Below, piece by piece: positions 1-8,133 of a stretch of 64,000 nucleotides of DNA. The notes beneath the pieces were generated by a model. The model saw only the letters and a list, made by a program, of their open reading frames with translations, was not told the DNA's origin and searched no databases. Made by a program: the position numbers and the translations under genes. This stretch comes from CAVQGZ01 sp963712175 (lineage in GTDB: Bacteria > Actinomycetota > Actinomycetes > Jiangellales > Jiangellaceae): NCBI GenBank assembly GCA_963712175.1, contig CAVQGZ010000013.1, positions 13,795 to 77,794 of the forward strand, read 5' to 3'. Each line of letters begins with the position of its first letter. The first letter of the stretch is position 1.

Positions 1-1974
1 TCTCGCTGGGCCGTGCTCGCCACGGGAGCCGCCGTGGCGACTCTGGCCCTGGCGCTGGCCCTCGGCGGGGGGGCCGCCGGACTTGTGCTGCCCGGGCTCA
101 CCGACCCCGGAGCCGCCACACGATGGGGGCTACCGCTGGCCAAGCTCGTCCTGGACGGATCCGGAGCGGTCACCGTCGGCTTGCTGCTGCTGGCAGTCCT
201 GCTGCCCGCAAGCAGGGACGAGCTTCACCCCGACGCCCTGCGTGCCATCCGGCTGGCCTCGATGTGGGCCGGGGTCTGGGCCCTGGCTGCCCTGGCCGTC
301 CACCTGCTCACGCTCAGCGACCTGCTGGGGCTGCCGCTGGGGCAGGCGCTGGCCGGCAACTCGTTGGTCACCTTCACACTGTCGGTCGAGCAGGGCCAGG
401 CGTACGCGATCGTCGTGATCCTGGCAGCCGCCCTCGTCCCGGCAAGTCGTCTGACGCTGCGGCCGTCCGGCGCCCTGGCCCTGCTCATCCTCGGCGTGTC
501 GACGCTGGTGCCGCCGGCCCTGATCGGGCACTCCTCGTCCGGTGACTACCACCACTCGGCTGCGTTCAGCCTGATCGTCCACGTCGTCGCCATCTCGCTG
601 TGGGTGGGCGGACTGGTGGCCCTCACCTGGTACGCGGGCGTTGCGCGCCCTCGGACGAGTCAGCTGGCCCGGGCGGCGCGGGCGTTCAGCCCACTGGCGC
701 TGGGCTCGGTGATCGCCGTGGGTGCGAGCGGCGTGCTGAACGCCGTCGTGCGCATGGAGGCACCTGCTGACCTCGTCACCACCGCCTACGGCCGGCTCGT
801 GCTGGTGAAGGTGCTGCTCCTGGCGGTGCTGGTGTGGGTCGGCTCACTGCACCGGTCGAGAAGCCTGCGCGCCCTGGACGCCGGCCGCCCGAGAGCCTTC
901 CTGCGGCTGGCAGTTGGCGAGGTGGTGGTCATGGCCGCCACGATGGGGCTCGCGGTGGCCCTCAGCCGCACCGAGCCGCCGGTCCCCGACGAGGTCGAGA
1001 ACGCCAGCCGCGTCCGCGAGGTGCTCGGGTTCGCGCCACCCACCGACGCCCCGACGCTCGGTTCGTTCGTGCTCGACGTGTACCCCGACGCCATGTTTGC
1101 GCTCATCACCCTGGCCATGACGATGCTCTACGTCGGAGGAGTGGTTCGGCTGCGCCGCCGCGGTGACCGGTGGCCGCTCGGCCGCACCGTTGCCTGGCTG
1201 CTGGGCACGGGGGTACTGGCGTTCGTCACGCTGTCCGGGGTCATGACCTACGGCATGCTGCAGCTCTCGGTTCACATGGTCCAGCACATGGTGCTCGCGA
1301 TGCTGGTGCCGGTACTGCTGGTGCTCGGCGCCCCCATCACCTTGGCCCTTCGCGCCATCCCCCCGGCGCGACGTGACCAGATGGGGCCACGCGAGCGCAT
1401 CCTCGCCATCCTCAACAGCCGGTTCGTGCGGTTCATCACCCACCCGATCGTGGCGTTCGCGATCTTCGTGACCGCGGCCCCGATGGTCTACTTCTCCGGC
1501 CTGTTCGAGTACGCCATGTTCAACCACACCGGCCACATGCTGATGGCGCTGCACTTCTTGCTCGGGGGCTACCTGTTCTACGAGGTGGTCATCGGCACCG
1601 ACCCCCTGCCGAGCCGTCCCGGGTACCCGATCCGCATGGTCATGGTGCTGGCCGCAGCAGGCTTCCACGCGTTCTTCGCCGTGGGGTTCATGGAGTCCGC
1701 ACGGCTCGTGGCCGGCGACTACTACTTGCTGCTGCGCACCGAGATCTCGTGGCTACCCGACGTCCTCGCCGACCAACGTGCCGCCGGAGCCATCACCTGG
1801 GGCTTCGGTGAGATCCCAGCACTCATGGTCCTTCTGGCGCTGGTCGTGCAGTGGTCGCGCTCCGACGACCGCGAGTCCCGCCGTCGCGACCGCAGAGCAA
1901 GCGACCCAGAGCTCGAGGAGTACAACGCCTACCTTGCCGCCCTGGCGGCTCGGGACAAGACCGACTCGTCGTGA
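1..1974 (+). CDS. CopD / CtaG (caa3_CtaG) fusion membrane protein, 5' partial
   Basis: Polytopic membrane protein joining a CopD-type copper-handling domain (about residues 150-320 of the visible product) to a caa3-type cytochrome oxidase assembly (CtaG) domain (about 370-620). The second half has the histidine-rich segment QLSVHMVQHMVLAML and the later FNHTGHMLMALHF, expected of CtaG. The family is thought to deliver copper to cytochrome oxidase. The frame is open to base 1, so the true start is probably outside the window; the first visible start is GTG at 13. The C-terminal tail is charged and presumably cytoplasmic. Domain calls are by pattern; the exact role is inferred from the family. 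Confidence 0.85.
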   Translation, partial: SRWAVLATGAAVATLALALALGGGAAGLVLPGLTDPGAATRWGLPLAKLVLDGSGAVTVGLLLLAVLLPASRDELHPDALRAIRLASMWAGVWALAALAVHLLTLSDLLGLPLGQALAGNSLVTFTLSVEQGQAYAIVVILAAALVPASRLTLRPSGALALLILGVSTLVPPALIGHSSSGDYHHSAAFSLIVHVVAISLWVGGLVALTWYAGVARPRTSQLARAARAFSPLALGSVIAVGASGVLNAVVRMEAPADLVTTAYGRLVLVKVLLLAVLVWVGSLHRSRSLRALDAGRPRAFLRLAVGEVVVMAATMGLAVALSRTEPPVPDEVENASRVREVLGFAPPTDAPTLGSFVLDVYPDAMFALITLAMTMLYVGGVVRLRRRGDRWPLGRTVAWLLGTGVLAFVTLSGVMTYGMLQLSVHMVQHMVLAMLVPVLLVLGAPITLALRAIPPARRDQMGPRERILAILNSRFVRFITHPIVAFAIFVTAAPMVYFSGLFEYAMFNHTGHMLMALHFLLGGYLFYEVVIGTDPLPSRPGYPIRMVMVLAAAGFHAFFAVGFMESARLVAGDYYLLLRTEISWLPDVLADQRAAGAITWGFGEIPALMVLLALVVQWSRSDDRESRRRDRRASDPELEEYNAYLAALAARDKTDSS

Positions 1975-1992
1975 TCGCGAAGGGCTGCCGTG

Positions 1993-1998
1993 TACCCT
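1993..1998 (+). promoter_or_regulatory. -10 box of the tRNA-Phe gene
   Basis: TACCCT lies 10 nt before the first base of the mature tRNA, right after the CtaG stop codon, and fits the TANNNT pattern used throughout the window. No convincing -35 hexamer is visible. Confidence 0.5.
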
Positions 1999-2008
1999 GG
2001 ACTCGTCC

Positions 2009-2085
2009 GGGCAGGTAGCTCAGCTGGTACGAGCGTCCGCCTGAAAAGCGGAAGGTCGGCGGTTCGAACCCGCCCCTGCCCACCA
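2009..2085 (+). tRNA. tRNA-Phe (GAA)
   Basis: Full cloverleaf: acceptor arms GGGCAGG and CCTGCCC pair perfectly, the anticodon stem TCCGC/GCGGA holds the loop CTGAAAA (anticodon GAA), and the T arm contains GGTTCGAACCC. The discriminator base is A and CCA is encoded (2083-2085). Confidence 0.97.
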
Positions 2086-2135
2086 CGACCAGGACATCAC
2101 CGCAGCCTGGCGGCTCGGCTCGAGAACCGCTGCGA

Positions 2136-2372
2136 CTACTCCTCCGACGAGGCTTCGTCGGGCGACGTTCGCTGGGCCGGTATGGAGCCGGTGAGCAGCG
2201 CTCGCACCTCGGACTCGCGGTAGCGGCGGTGTCCTCCCAGCGTCCGGATGGACGAGAGCTTTCCGGCCTTGGCCCAACGGGTGACCGTCTTCGGGTCGAC
2301 TCGGAACATCGCTGCCACTTCGGCGGGCGTGAGCAGCGCCTCTGTCTCGGTACCGCGGTTCGACGTGGCCAC
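2136..2372 (-). CDS. bldC: BldC-like MerR/excisionase-type DNA-binding protein
   Basis: 78-residue protein that is almost entirely one winged helix-turn-helix: LLTPAEVAAMFRVDPKTVTR (the HTH) followed by the wing GGHRRYRESEVRALL. This is the BldC family, small regulators that in Streptomyces control the timing of development and bind DNA cooperatively at repeated sites. The GTG start at 2372 is chosen because a perfect AAGGAGG lies 6 nt upstream; a longer frame starting at 2432 lacks support. It is transcribed away from an amino-acid dehydrogenase gene, matching the bldC-vdh neighbourhood of Streptomyces. Whether it has a developmental role here cannot be judged. Confidence 0.88.
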   Translation of the reverse strand: MATSNRGTETEALLTPAEVAAMFRVDPKTVTRWAKAGKLSSIRTLGGHRRYRESEVRALLTGSIPAQRTSPDEASSEE

Positions 2373-2378
2373 GACTCG

Positions 2379-2385
2379 CCTCCTT
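2379..2385 (-). promoter_or_regulatory. strong ribosome binding site that fixes the bldC start
   Basis: AAGGAGG on the minus strand, 6 nt before GTG 2372. A possible -10 (TAACAT, 2443-2448 minus) lies about 60 nt further upstream. Confidence 0.75.
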
Positions 2386-2497
2386 GACCGTCCGGTGGGG
2401 GTAGGAATCGGACGACCGACCCCATACAACACCTATGCGGAGATGTTATCCACCCACGCCACCATCGTTCCGCGCCGGAACCGTTGCCGCCCCGGCC

Positions 2498-2503
2498 TAC
2501 AGT
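2498..2503 (+). promoter_or_regulatory. -10 box, leaderless dehydrogenase transcript
   Basis: TACAGT followed by 6 nt and the GTG start at 2510, with no Shine-Dalgarno sequence. The spacing puts the transcription start at or next to the start codon. Confidence 0.55.
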
Positions 2504-2509
2504 CGTGGC

Positions 2510-3556
2510 GTGGATGTCTTCGACGCCGGCCATGAGCAGGTGCTCTTCTCCGCCGACACCGACAGCGGCCTGCGCAGCATCATCGCGATCTACTCGACCG
2601 CGCTCGGACCGGCCCTCGGCGGCACGAGGTTCGTCCCGTACCCCTCAACAGACGCGGCGCTGGCCGACGTGCTCGCCCTCGCGCGGGCCATGGCCTACAA
2701 GAACGCTCTGGCCGGCCTGGCCCATGGCGGCGGCAAGGCCGTCATCATCGGCGACCCCGACACCGACAAGACCGACGACCTGCTGCGCGCCTACGGGCGC
2801 ACAGTGGAGTCCCTGGGCGGCCGCTACATCACCGCCTGCGACGTCGGCACGTACGTGGCCGACATGGACGTCGTCGCCCAGACCTCGACGCACGTCACGG
2901 GACGCTCTCGCGAGCACGGCGGGGCCGGCGACTCCGGCATCCTCACCGCGTTCGGCGTCTACCAGGGCATGCGCGCGTGCGCGATGCACCGCTGGGGGTC
3001 ACCCGAGCTGGCGGGGCGCCGCGTCGGGGTCGCTGGGCTGGGCAAGGTCGGTTCCCGGCTCGTGAGCCACCTTCGTGACGAGGGCGCGCAGGTGGCCGTC
3101 AGCGACACGAACCCCCAGGTTCTCAGCAGCCTCGTGGCCCGGTACCCCGACGTCGAGGTGCTCACCCCAGGCGAGCTGCTCGCTTCTCCGCTCGCCATCT
3201 ACTCACCGAACGCGCTCGGCGGCGTGATCGACCCCTACGCGGCGGCGACCATCGAGGCGCAGGTCGTGTGCGGTGGGGCGAACAACCCTCTGACCGGCCC
3301 AGATGCCGCCGCAGTTCTGCACGAGCGAGGTATCACCTATGCACCGGACTACCTGGTCAACTCCGGTGGTGTGATCCAGGTCTCCGACGAGCTTCTCGGC
3401 TTCGACATGGACCGCGCCCGAGCCACGACGACCGGCATCTACGACACGACGCTCGAGGTCCTCCAGGTGGCCGAGGACGAGGCCGTCAGCCCCTTGACCG
3501 CGGCCGACCGGGTGGCCGAGGAGAGGATGAGCCGGGGCCGAGCTGGTCCCAGGTGA
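2510..3556 (+). CDS. vdh: Glu/Leu/Phe/Val dehydrogenase, probably valine/leucine dehydrogenase
   Basis: 348-residue NAD-dependent amino-acid dehydrogenase that reversibly deaminates branched-chain amino acids to 2-oxo acids. The N-terminal half has GGTR and two lysines 12 residues apart (K64 in MAYKNAL, K76 in HGGGKAV), the spacing of the substrate-binding and catalytic lysines of leucine dehydrogenase. The Rossmann fold follows with GVAGLGKVGSRLV near residue 180. GTG 2510 is preferred over the longer frame from 2435 because the product then begins as family members do and lies 6 nt after a -10 box. The neighbouring bldC supports the valine-dehydrogenase reading, but substrate preference cannot be settled by eye. 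Confidence 0.85.
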   Translation: MDVFDAGHEQVLFSADTDSGLRSIIAIYSTALGPALGGTRFVPYPSTDAALADVLALARAMAYKNALAGLAHGGGKAVIIGDPDTDKTDDLLRAYGRTVESLGGRYITACDVGTYVADMDVVAQTSTHVTGRSREHGGAGDSGILTAFGVYQGMRACAMHRWGSPELAGRRVGVAGLGKVGSRLVSHLRDEGAQVAVSDTNPQVLSSLVARYPDVEVLTPGELLASPLAIYSPNALGGVIDPYAAATIEAQVVCGGANNPLTGPDAAAVLHERGITYAPDYLVNSGGVIQVSDELLGFDMDRARATTTGIYDTTLEVLQVAEDEAVSPLTAADRVAEERMSRGRAGPR

Positions 3557-3671
3557 ACCCGCGAGGCGACGGAACACCGCGAGACGTTGTACCGTTGTAC
3601 CCACGACAAACTGACAGTCTCGAGGGCGCGCTGCACGGCCGCCCCGCGTGTGTGCGAGGGGGTCGAACCCC

Positions 3672-3875
3672 ATGGGCCGGGGACGAGCCAAGGCCAAGCA
3701 GACGAAGGTCGCCCGAAAGCTGAAGTATCAGACTCTCGATACCGACCTCACAGCTCTCCAGCGCGAGCTCGCTGGAGACGGCGACGACAGCGACGTCGAC
3801 GACGTCGATGACGTTGCCGACCCCACCGGCGAGTACGCCGATGACGAGGACGACTACGACTACAGCGAGCGCTGA
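3672..3875 (+). CDS. DUF3073 family small acidic protein
   Basis: 67-residue protein with a basic head (MGRGRAKAKQTKVARKLKY) and a very acidic, aspartate-rich tail ending DDYDYSER. This basic-then-acidic layout is typical of the DUF3073 family, which is widespread in actinomycetes and has no known function. The ATG at 3672 is supported by GAGGGGG 9 nt upstream. Upstream (3586-3601) is a tandem repeat of GTTGTACC of unknown meaning. The protein probably binds nucleic acid or a charged partner, but that is only an inference from its composition. Confidence 0.85.
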   Translation: MGRGRAKAKQTKVARKLKYQTLDTDLTALQRELAGDGDDSDVDDVDDVADPTGEYADDEDDYDYSER

Positions 3876-3956
3876 CCAGCGTCGCGCGCGGCGCTGACCC
3901 GCCGGAGCGGGACTACGGCCCCTTGACCCACCAGGCCGGCGGACCACGCTGAGAGT

Positions 3957-5282
3957 ATGAGCGTGGTCCAGGCAACGGTGGGCCGTGATCGTGTTCTCGA
4001 CCTGACGAAGTCGTTCGCACTCCTCGTTGTCGTGCTCGGGCATGCGCTGGCCTGGGACGTCAGCACCGGCGAGCCGGCAAGCGTGCTCGACCTTCGACCC
4101 GACCTTCGATGGGTCACCTGGCTGCTCCAGGTTCTTCCGCTCTTCTTCGCAGCGGGTGCGGTCAGCAACCTCGCGTCCTGGCGACGCCGGGGAGTCGAGG
4201 AGGACTTCTGGAGGCGTCGGATCGGGCGCCTCGCCACCCCAGCCGTGCTCTACGCCACCGTCTGGACCGCCGTGCTGCTTCCCCTGGCAGCCTGGAGCCC
4301 TACGGTCGAGCTCGTCGGACGCTACTTCGCCCAGCTGCTGTGGTTCCTGGGCGTCTACGCGGCGATCGTGGTGGCAGTGCCGCTGACGGCGCGCTGGGTC
4401 GAGTCCCCGCGCAGGACGCTGACGTCCTGGCTCGTCGTGATCATCGTGGTCGACCTGGTGCGATGGAAGCTCGCACCGTCCTTGGGCTGGGTCAACATGC
4501 TGCTGGTCTGGGGCTGGCTGCACCAGCTGGGCTACTCGCTGCCGGCGTTGCGGGCGGTGAACCGGCCGGCGCTGGTGTCCGGCGGGCTCGTCGCGTTCGC
4601 CGCCGCGCTGGGCGTGGCCGTCGTGGGGCCCTACTCGACCTCGATGGTGTCGATAGCCGGCGACCCCGGTCTGTCCAACTTGTCCCCTCCCACGGTCGTC
4701 CTGGCCCTGTACGGACTCGCGCAGGTGCTGGTGCTGGCAGCGGTGTGGCCGCTGCTGGACATGGCCCTTCGGTGGCGGCCGGCCTGGCTCGTTGTCGCCG
4801 GATTCGGCTCACGGGCCCTCGAGGTGTACCTGTGGCACGTCCCGCTGGTCGGAGTCGTGGCTGGCTGCGCCTGGCTGCTCGAGCTGGGGCCCTCCCCGTT
4901 CAGCCGCCCATGGTGGGCACTGCACGTGGCAGCCGCCACAGCGGTGGTCACCGGGGCGTGGCTGCTGGGCGGGCCGATGGGCCGGGTGAGCCGTCGCCTC
5001 GCAGACTGGGCCTCGGGCCTCCCCGGGCCAGGACTGGCGCCACTCGGGCCCGCAGTCGTGGTCTCCCTGAGCATCCTTGCTGTCTCCCAGACCGGGTTCG
5101 CCACCTGGTGGGGGCCGGGTCTGGTCGGGCTCTCTATGACGACCCTGCCGATCGTGGTGCTGCTGGTGCTGGCCTGGTGGACCGTGCAGGGATCAGGCGG
5201 GGTGGGTGCCCACGACGCGCGTCGTCTCCCCGGCGGACACGTGACCGACCTGCCAGGCCGGGACACCGCGCTCGCCGAGTAG
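3957..5282 (+). CDS. acyltransferase-3 family integral membrane protein
   Basis: 441-residue membrane protein with about ten hydrophobic helices. It begins with GRDRVLDLTKSFALLVVVLGH, carrying the conserved Arg and His expected of acyltransferase-3 enzymes (OafA/AT3), which acylate cell-surface glycans or lipids. No SGNH domain is attached. The acceptor is unknown. The last ~30 residues, after the final helix, are encoded on the strand opposite the end of purM (90-nt overlap of the two 3' ends). Confidence 0.8.
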   Translation: MSVVQATVGRDRVLDLTKSFALLVVVLGHALAWDVSTGEPASVLDLRPDLRWVTWLLQVLPLFFAAGAVSNLASWRRRGVEEDFWRRRIGRLATPAVLYATVWTAVLLPLAAWSPTVELVGRYFAQLLWFLGVYAAIVVAVPLTARWVESPRRTLTSWLVVIIVVDLVRWKLAPSLGWVNMLLVWGWLHQLGYSLPALRAVNRPALVSGGLVAFAAALGVAVVGPYSTSMVSIAGDPGLSNLSPPTVVLALYGLAQVLVLAAVWPLLDMALRWRPAWLVVAGFGSRALEVYLWHVPLVGVVAGCAWLLELGPSPFSRPWWALHVAAATAVVTGAWLLGGPMGRVSRRLADWASGLPGPGLAPLGPAVVVSLSILAVSQTGFATWWGPGLVGLSMTTLPIVVLLVLAWWTVQGSGGVGAHDARRLPGGHVTDLPGRDTALAE

Positions 5283-6251
5283 CCCCAGGGCATCGGCGAC
5301 GTCGGTAGCCGGCAGCACCACGGCCATCCCGACCCCGACGTTGAAAGTGCGCTCCAGCTCGTCCTGGGCCACGCCCAGGCCGCTCAGCACGGTGAAGACC
5401 GGCGGCAGGCCCCACGTCGAACGGTCCAGGACAGCGCCCATCCCGTCGGGCAGCACGCGGGCGACGTTGGCGGCGAGCCCGCCGCCGGTGATGTGCGACA
5501 TCGCATGGACGTCGATGCGCTCGTCACGGGCAAGGGCGAGGCAGTCCAGGGCGTAGATGCGCGTGGGCTCCAACAACTCCTCACCGAGGGTGCGGCCGAG
5601 CTCGGGCACGTCGCGACCCAGCGACCAACCGGCGTGGTCGAAGAAGGCGCTGCGCGCAAGCGAGTAGCCGTTGGAGTGCAGCCCGCTGCTGGCCAGGGCC
5701 ACTACGGCGTCCCCGTCCTGCACTCGCTGAGCGCCGAGCACGTCCTCGGCCTCGACCACACCTGTCGTGGCGCCGGCGATGTCGTACTCGTCCGGGCCGA
5801 GCAACCCGGGGTGCTCAGCGGTCTCACCACCGATCAGCGCGGCACCGGCGAGCCGGCACCCGTCGGCCACCCCGGACACGATCGCGGCGATCCGCTCGGG
5901 TTCGACCTTGCCGCAGGCGATGTAGTCCGTCACGAACAGCGGCTCGGCGCCACAGACGACGACGTCGTCCACGAGCATGGCAACGAGATCCTGACCGATG
6001 GTGTCGTGCACACCCATGCGCTGGGCCACCACGACCTTCGTCCCCACACCGTCGGTCGAGGTGGCCAGCAGGGGACGGCGGTAGCCACGCAGAGCGGAGG
6101 CGTCGAAGAGCCCCGCAAAGCCGCCGAACCCACCAACCACCTCGGGTCGCGAGGCTGCCGCGATGCTGGAGCGCATCAGCTCGACGGCCCGGTCACCGGC
6201 CTCGATGTCGACACCGGCGGCGGCATAGGTCACAGGGTCAGGCTGAGCCAC
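5193..6251 (-). CDS. purM: phosphoribosylformylglycinamidine cyclo-ligase (AIR synthetase)
   Basis: 352 residues, the normal PurM length. It closes the imidazole ring of FGAM using ATP to give AIR, step 5 of purine synthesis. Family signatures: YAAAGVDIEAGDRAVELM at the N terminus, TSTDGVGTKV, and the glycine-rich MSHITGGGLAANVARVLP. The GTG start at 6251 lies 7 nt after a -10 box, so besides possible read-through from purF (51 nt upstream) it may have its own leaderless transcript. Its 3' end overlaps the acyltransferase gene on the other strand. Confidence 0.96.
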   Translation of the reverse strand: MAQPDPVTYAAAGVDIEAGDRAVELMRSSIAAASRPEVVGGFGGFAGLFDASALRGYRRPLLATSTDGVGTKVVVAQRMGVHDTIGQDLVAMLVDDVVVCGAEPLFVTDYIACGKVEPERIAAIVSGVADGCRLAGAALIGGETAEHPGLLGPDEYDIAGATTGVVEAEDVLGAQRVQDGDAVVALASSGLHSNGYSLARSAFFDHAGWSLGRDVPELGRTLGEELLEPTRIYALDCLALARDERIDVHAMSHITGGGLAANVARVLPDGMGAVLDRSTWGLPPVFTVLSGLGVAQDELERTFNVGVGMAVVLPATDVADALGLLGERGVPAWQVGHVSAGETTRVVGTHPA

Positions 6252-6258
6252 GCGGGTG

Positions 6259-6264
6259 AGGCTA
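6259..6264 (-). promoter_or_regulatory. -10 box, leaderless purM transcript
   Basis: TAGCCT (minus strand) followed by 7 nt and the purM GTG. It lies in the 51-nt gap behind purF. Confidence 0.5.
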
Positions 6265-6302
6265 GTCGGGTGGGCACGACCCGGCGCCAGCGCGTGCGGC
6301 CG

Positions 6303-7901
6303 CTAGGGACGGGTCAGCGCGTCTGCGCCGCCGGCGCCCCCGACCAGCACGGCGAGTCCGTCGACGGCGTCGATGGGTTGCGGGCCCCCGCGTGGCTGCG
6401 CTTGCGCCACGGCATCGTCGGGGTCGTCGAGCGGAAGCGTCGGCTGCTCCAGAGCGTCCTTGCCTCGCAGGGCCTCGTCGGGCAGCGCGACCGGGTACTC
6501 CCCGTCGAAGCAGGCGCGGCACAGCTTCTCGGCTGGGATGTGAGTCGACTCGGTGAGCGCACCCAACGAGATGTAGCCGAGGCTGTCGGAACCGATGTGG
6601 CGGCGGATCTCCTCGGTGTCGAGACCGTTGGCGATCAGCTCGGCGCGGGTGGCGAAGTCGATGCCGTAGAAGCAGGGCCACTTGACCGGCGGGCTGGAGA
6701 TCCGCACGTGTATCTCGCTCGCCCCGGCCTCACGCAGCATGCGAACGAGCGCACGCTGGGTGTTCCCGCGCACGATCGAGTCATCCACCACCACCAGCCG
6801 CTTTCCCTCGATCACCTCACGCAGGGGGTTCAGCTTCAGCCGGATGCCCAGCTGGCGGATGGTCTGGCTCGGCTGGATGAAGGTGCGCCCCACGTAGGAG
6901 TTCTTGACCAGCCCGCTGCCGAACGGGATCCCGCTGGCCTCGGCGTACCCGACCGCTGCTGGGGTGCCCGACTCGGGGACAGGGATGACCATGTCGGCCT
7001 CGGCGGGGTGCTCGACGGCGAGTCGGCGTCCGACGTCGACCCTGGCGGCGTGCACGGACCGGTCGCTGATGCGGGTGTCAGGGCGGGCGAGGTAGACGAA
7101 CTCGAAGAGGCACCCCTTCGGTTCCGCCGGCGCGAAGCGCCGCGTCCGCAGGCCGCCGGCGTCGACGGCGACCAGCTCACCAGGCTCGACCTCACGCACC
7201 AGGGAGGCCCCCACGATGTCGAGAGCCGCGGTCTCGCTGGCCACCACCCAGCCTCGCTCGAGGCGGCCGAGGACCAGCGGGCGGATTCCCTGGGGGTCGC
7301 GTGCGGCGAACAGCGTCGTCTCGTCGGAGAACACGAGCGAGAACGCCCCGCGGAGCAGCGCGAGGTCCTCGACCGCGGCATCCTCCAGCGAGGTGTGCGG
7401 GTGGCTGCCGAGCAGGGCCGTGACCAGGGCAGTGTCAGTGGTGTTGCCCTGCATGACCGACTCACGGGAGGCTCCCTGCCCGCGGGTGGCGATGACCTCC
7501 GCGAGCTCGTGGGAGTTCGTCAGGTTGCCGTTGTGCCCGAGCGCGATCGTGCCGTCGGTCGTCGGGGCCAGGGTGGGCTGAGCGTTCTCCCAGCGGCTGG
7601 CGCCGGTCGTGGAGTAGCGGGTGTGACCGACGGCCACATGACCGACCAGGGACGACAACGTGCGCTCGTCGAAGACCTGGGAGACCAGCCCCATGTCCTT
7701 GTAGACGAGGATCGCTTGACCGTCCCCGACGGCAATGCCGGCCGACTCCTGGCCGCGGTGCTGCAGCGCGTACAACCCGAAGTAGGTGAGCTTGGCGACG
7801 TCCTCGCCCGGAGCCCAGACTCCGAACACCCCGCAGGCATCCTGAGGGCGCTGGTCGTCGGGGTCGATCTCATGACTGAGTCGACCGTCGCCGCGCGGCA
7901 C
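6303..7901 (-). CDS. purF: amidophosphoribosyltransferase
   Basis: 532-residue enzyme that commits PRPP to purine synthesis by transferring the glutamine amide nitrogen to give phosphoribosylamine. The catalytic cysteine sits in QDACGVFGVWAP after a short propeptide, followed by the Ntn-type glutaminase domain. The phosphoribosyltransferase domain carries the PRPP loop LVVVDDSIVRGNT. Cysteines in GCLFEF, WPCFYGID and KLCRACF match the [4Fe-4S] ligand set of Bacillus-type PurF. GTG 7901 is preceded at 7 nt by TACACT, so the message is probably leaderless. The C-terminal ~50 residues are a variable tail. Confidence 0.96.
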   Translation of the reverse strand: MPRGDGRLSHEIDPDDQRPQDACGVFGVWAPGEDVAKLTYFGLYALQHRGQESAGIAVGDGQAILVYKDMGLVSQVFDERTLSSLVGHVAVGHTRYSTTGASRWENAQPTLAPTTDGTIALGHNGNLTNSHELAEVIATRGQGASRESVMQGNTTDTALVTALLGSHPHTSLEDAAVEDLALLRGAFSLVFSDETTLFAARDPQGIRPLVLGRLERGWVVASETAALDIVGASLVREVEPGELVAVDAGGLRTRRFAPAEPKGCLFEFVYLARPDTRISDRSVHAARVDVGRRLAVEHPAEADMVIPVPESGTPAAVGYAEASGIPFGSGLVKNSYVGRTFIQPSQTIRQLGIRLKLNPLREVIEGKRLVVVDDSIVRGNTQRALVRMLREAGASEIHVRISSPPVKWPCFYGIDFATRAELIANGLDTEEIRRHIGSDSLGYISLGALTESTHIPAEKLCRACFDGEYPVALPDEALRGKDALEQPTLPLDDPDDAVAQAQPRGGPQPIDAVDGLAVLVGGAGGADALTRP

Positions 7902-7908
7902 ACGCCGG

Positions 7909-7914
7909 AGTGTA
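7909..7914 (-). promoter_or_regulatory. -10 box, leaderless purF transcript
   Basis: TACACT (minus strand), 7 nt before the purF GTG at 7901; no Shine-Dalgarno sequence is present. Confidence 0.55.
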
Positions 7915-8002
7915 GGCGCCCGGCGGCGTCCTGGTCACGGGCCGCCTGCCTGGGTGAGCGGAGCCCTGGGCACGCGCCGGGCTGCGCGGAGCGAGGTCGG
8001 GT

Positions 8003-8102
8003 GTACCTGAATCCACACATTCGCCTTCGACGCGTGAGCGCGACCTGGGCGTTTGTGGCTCTCCGCAGGGCCGGGAGCCGGCGAATGTGTGGATTCGCGT
8101 AC
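8003..8102. repeat. 100-bp element with long inverted ends in the purF upstream region
   Basis: The 23-nt arms 8003-8025 and 8080-8102 are inverted copies of each other matching at 21 of 23 positions (shared core GAATCCACACATTCGCC), separated by 54 bp. It lies in the 232-bp gap between purF and a peptidase gene transcribed toward it, and no gene is seen there. It may be a REP/MITE-like element or a terminator structure; only one copy is in this window. Confidence 0.7.
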
Positions 8103-8133
8103 GGGCGAGGCGATCCCCATCGGTCTCCAAGCC

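Noticed and set aside
2446..2454. TTATCCACC, an 8/9 match to a DnaA box, beside the bldC promoter
   Set aside because: A single site with no cluster and no origin genes nearby; one such match is expected by chance.
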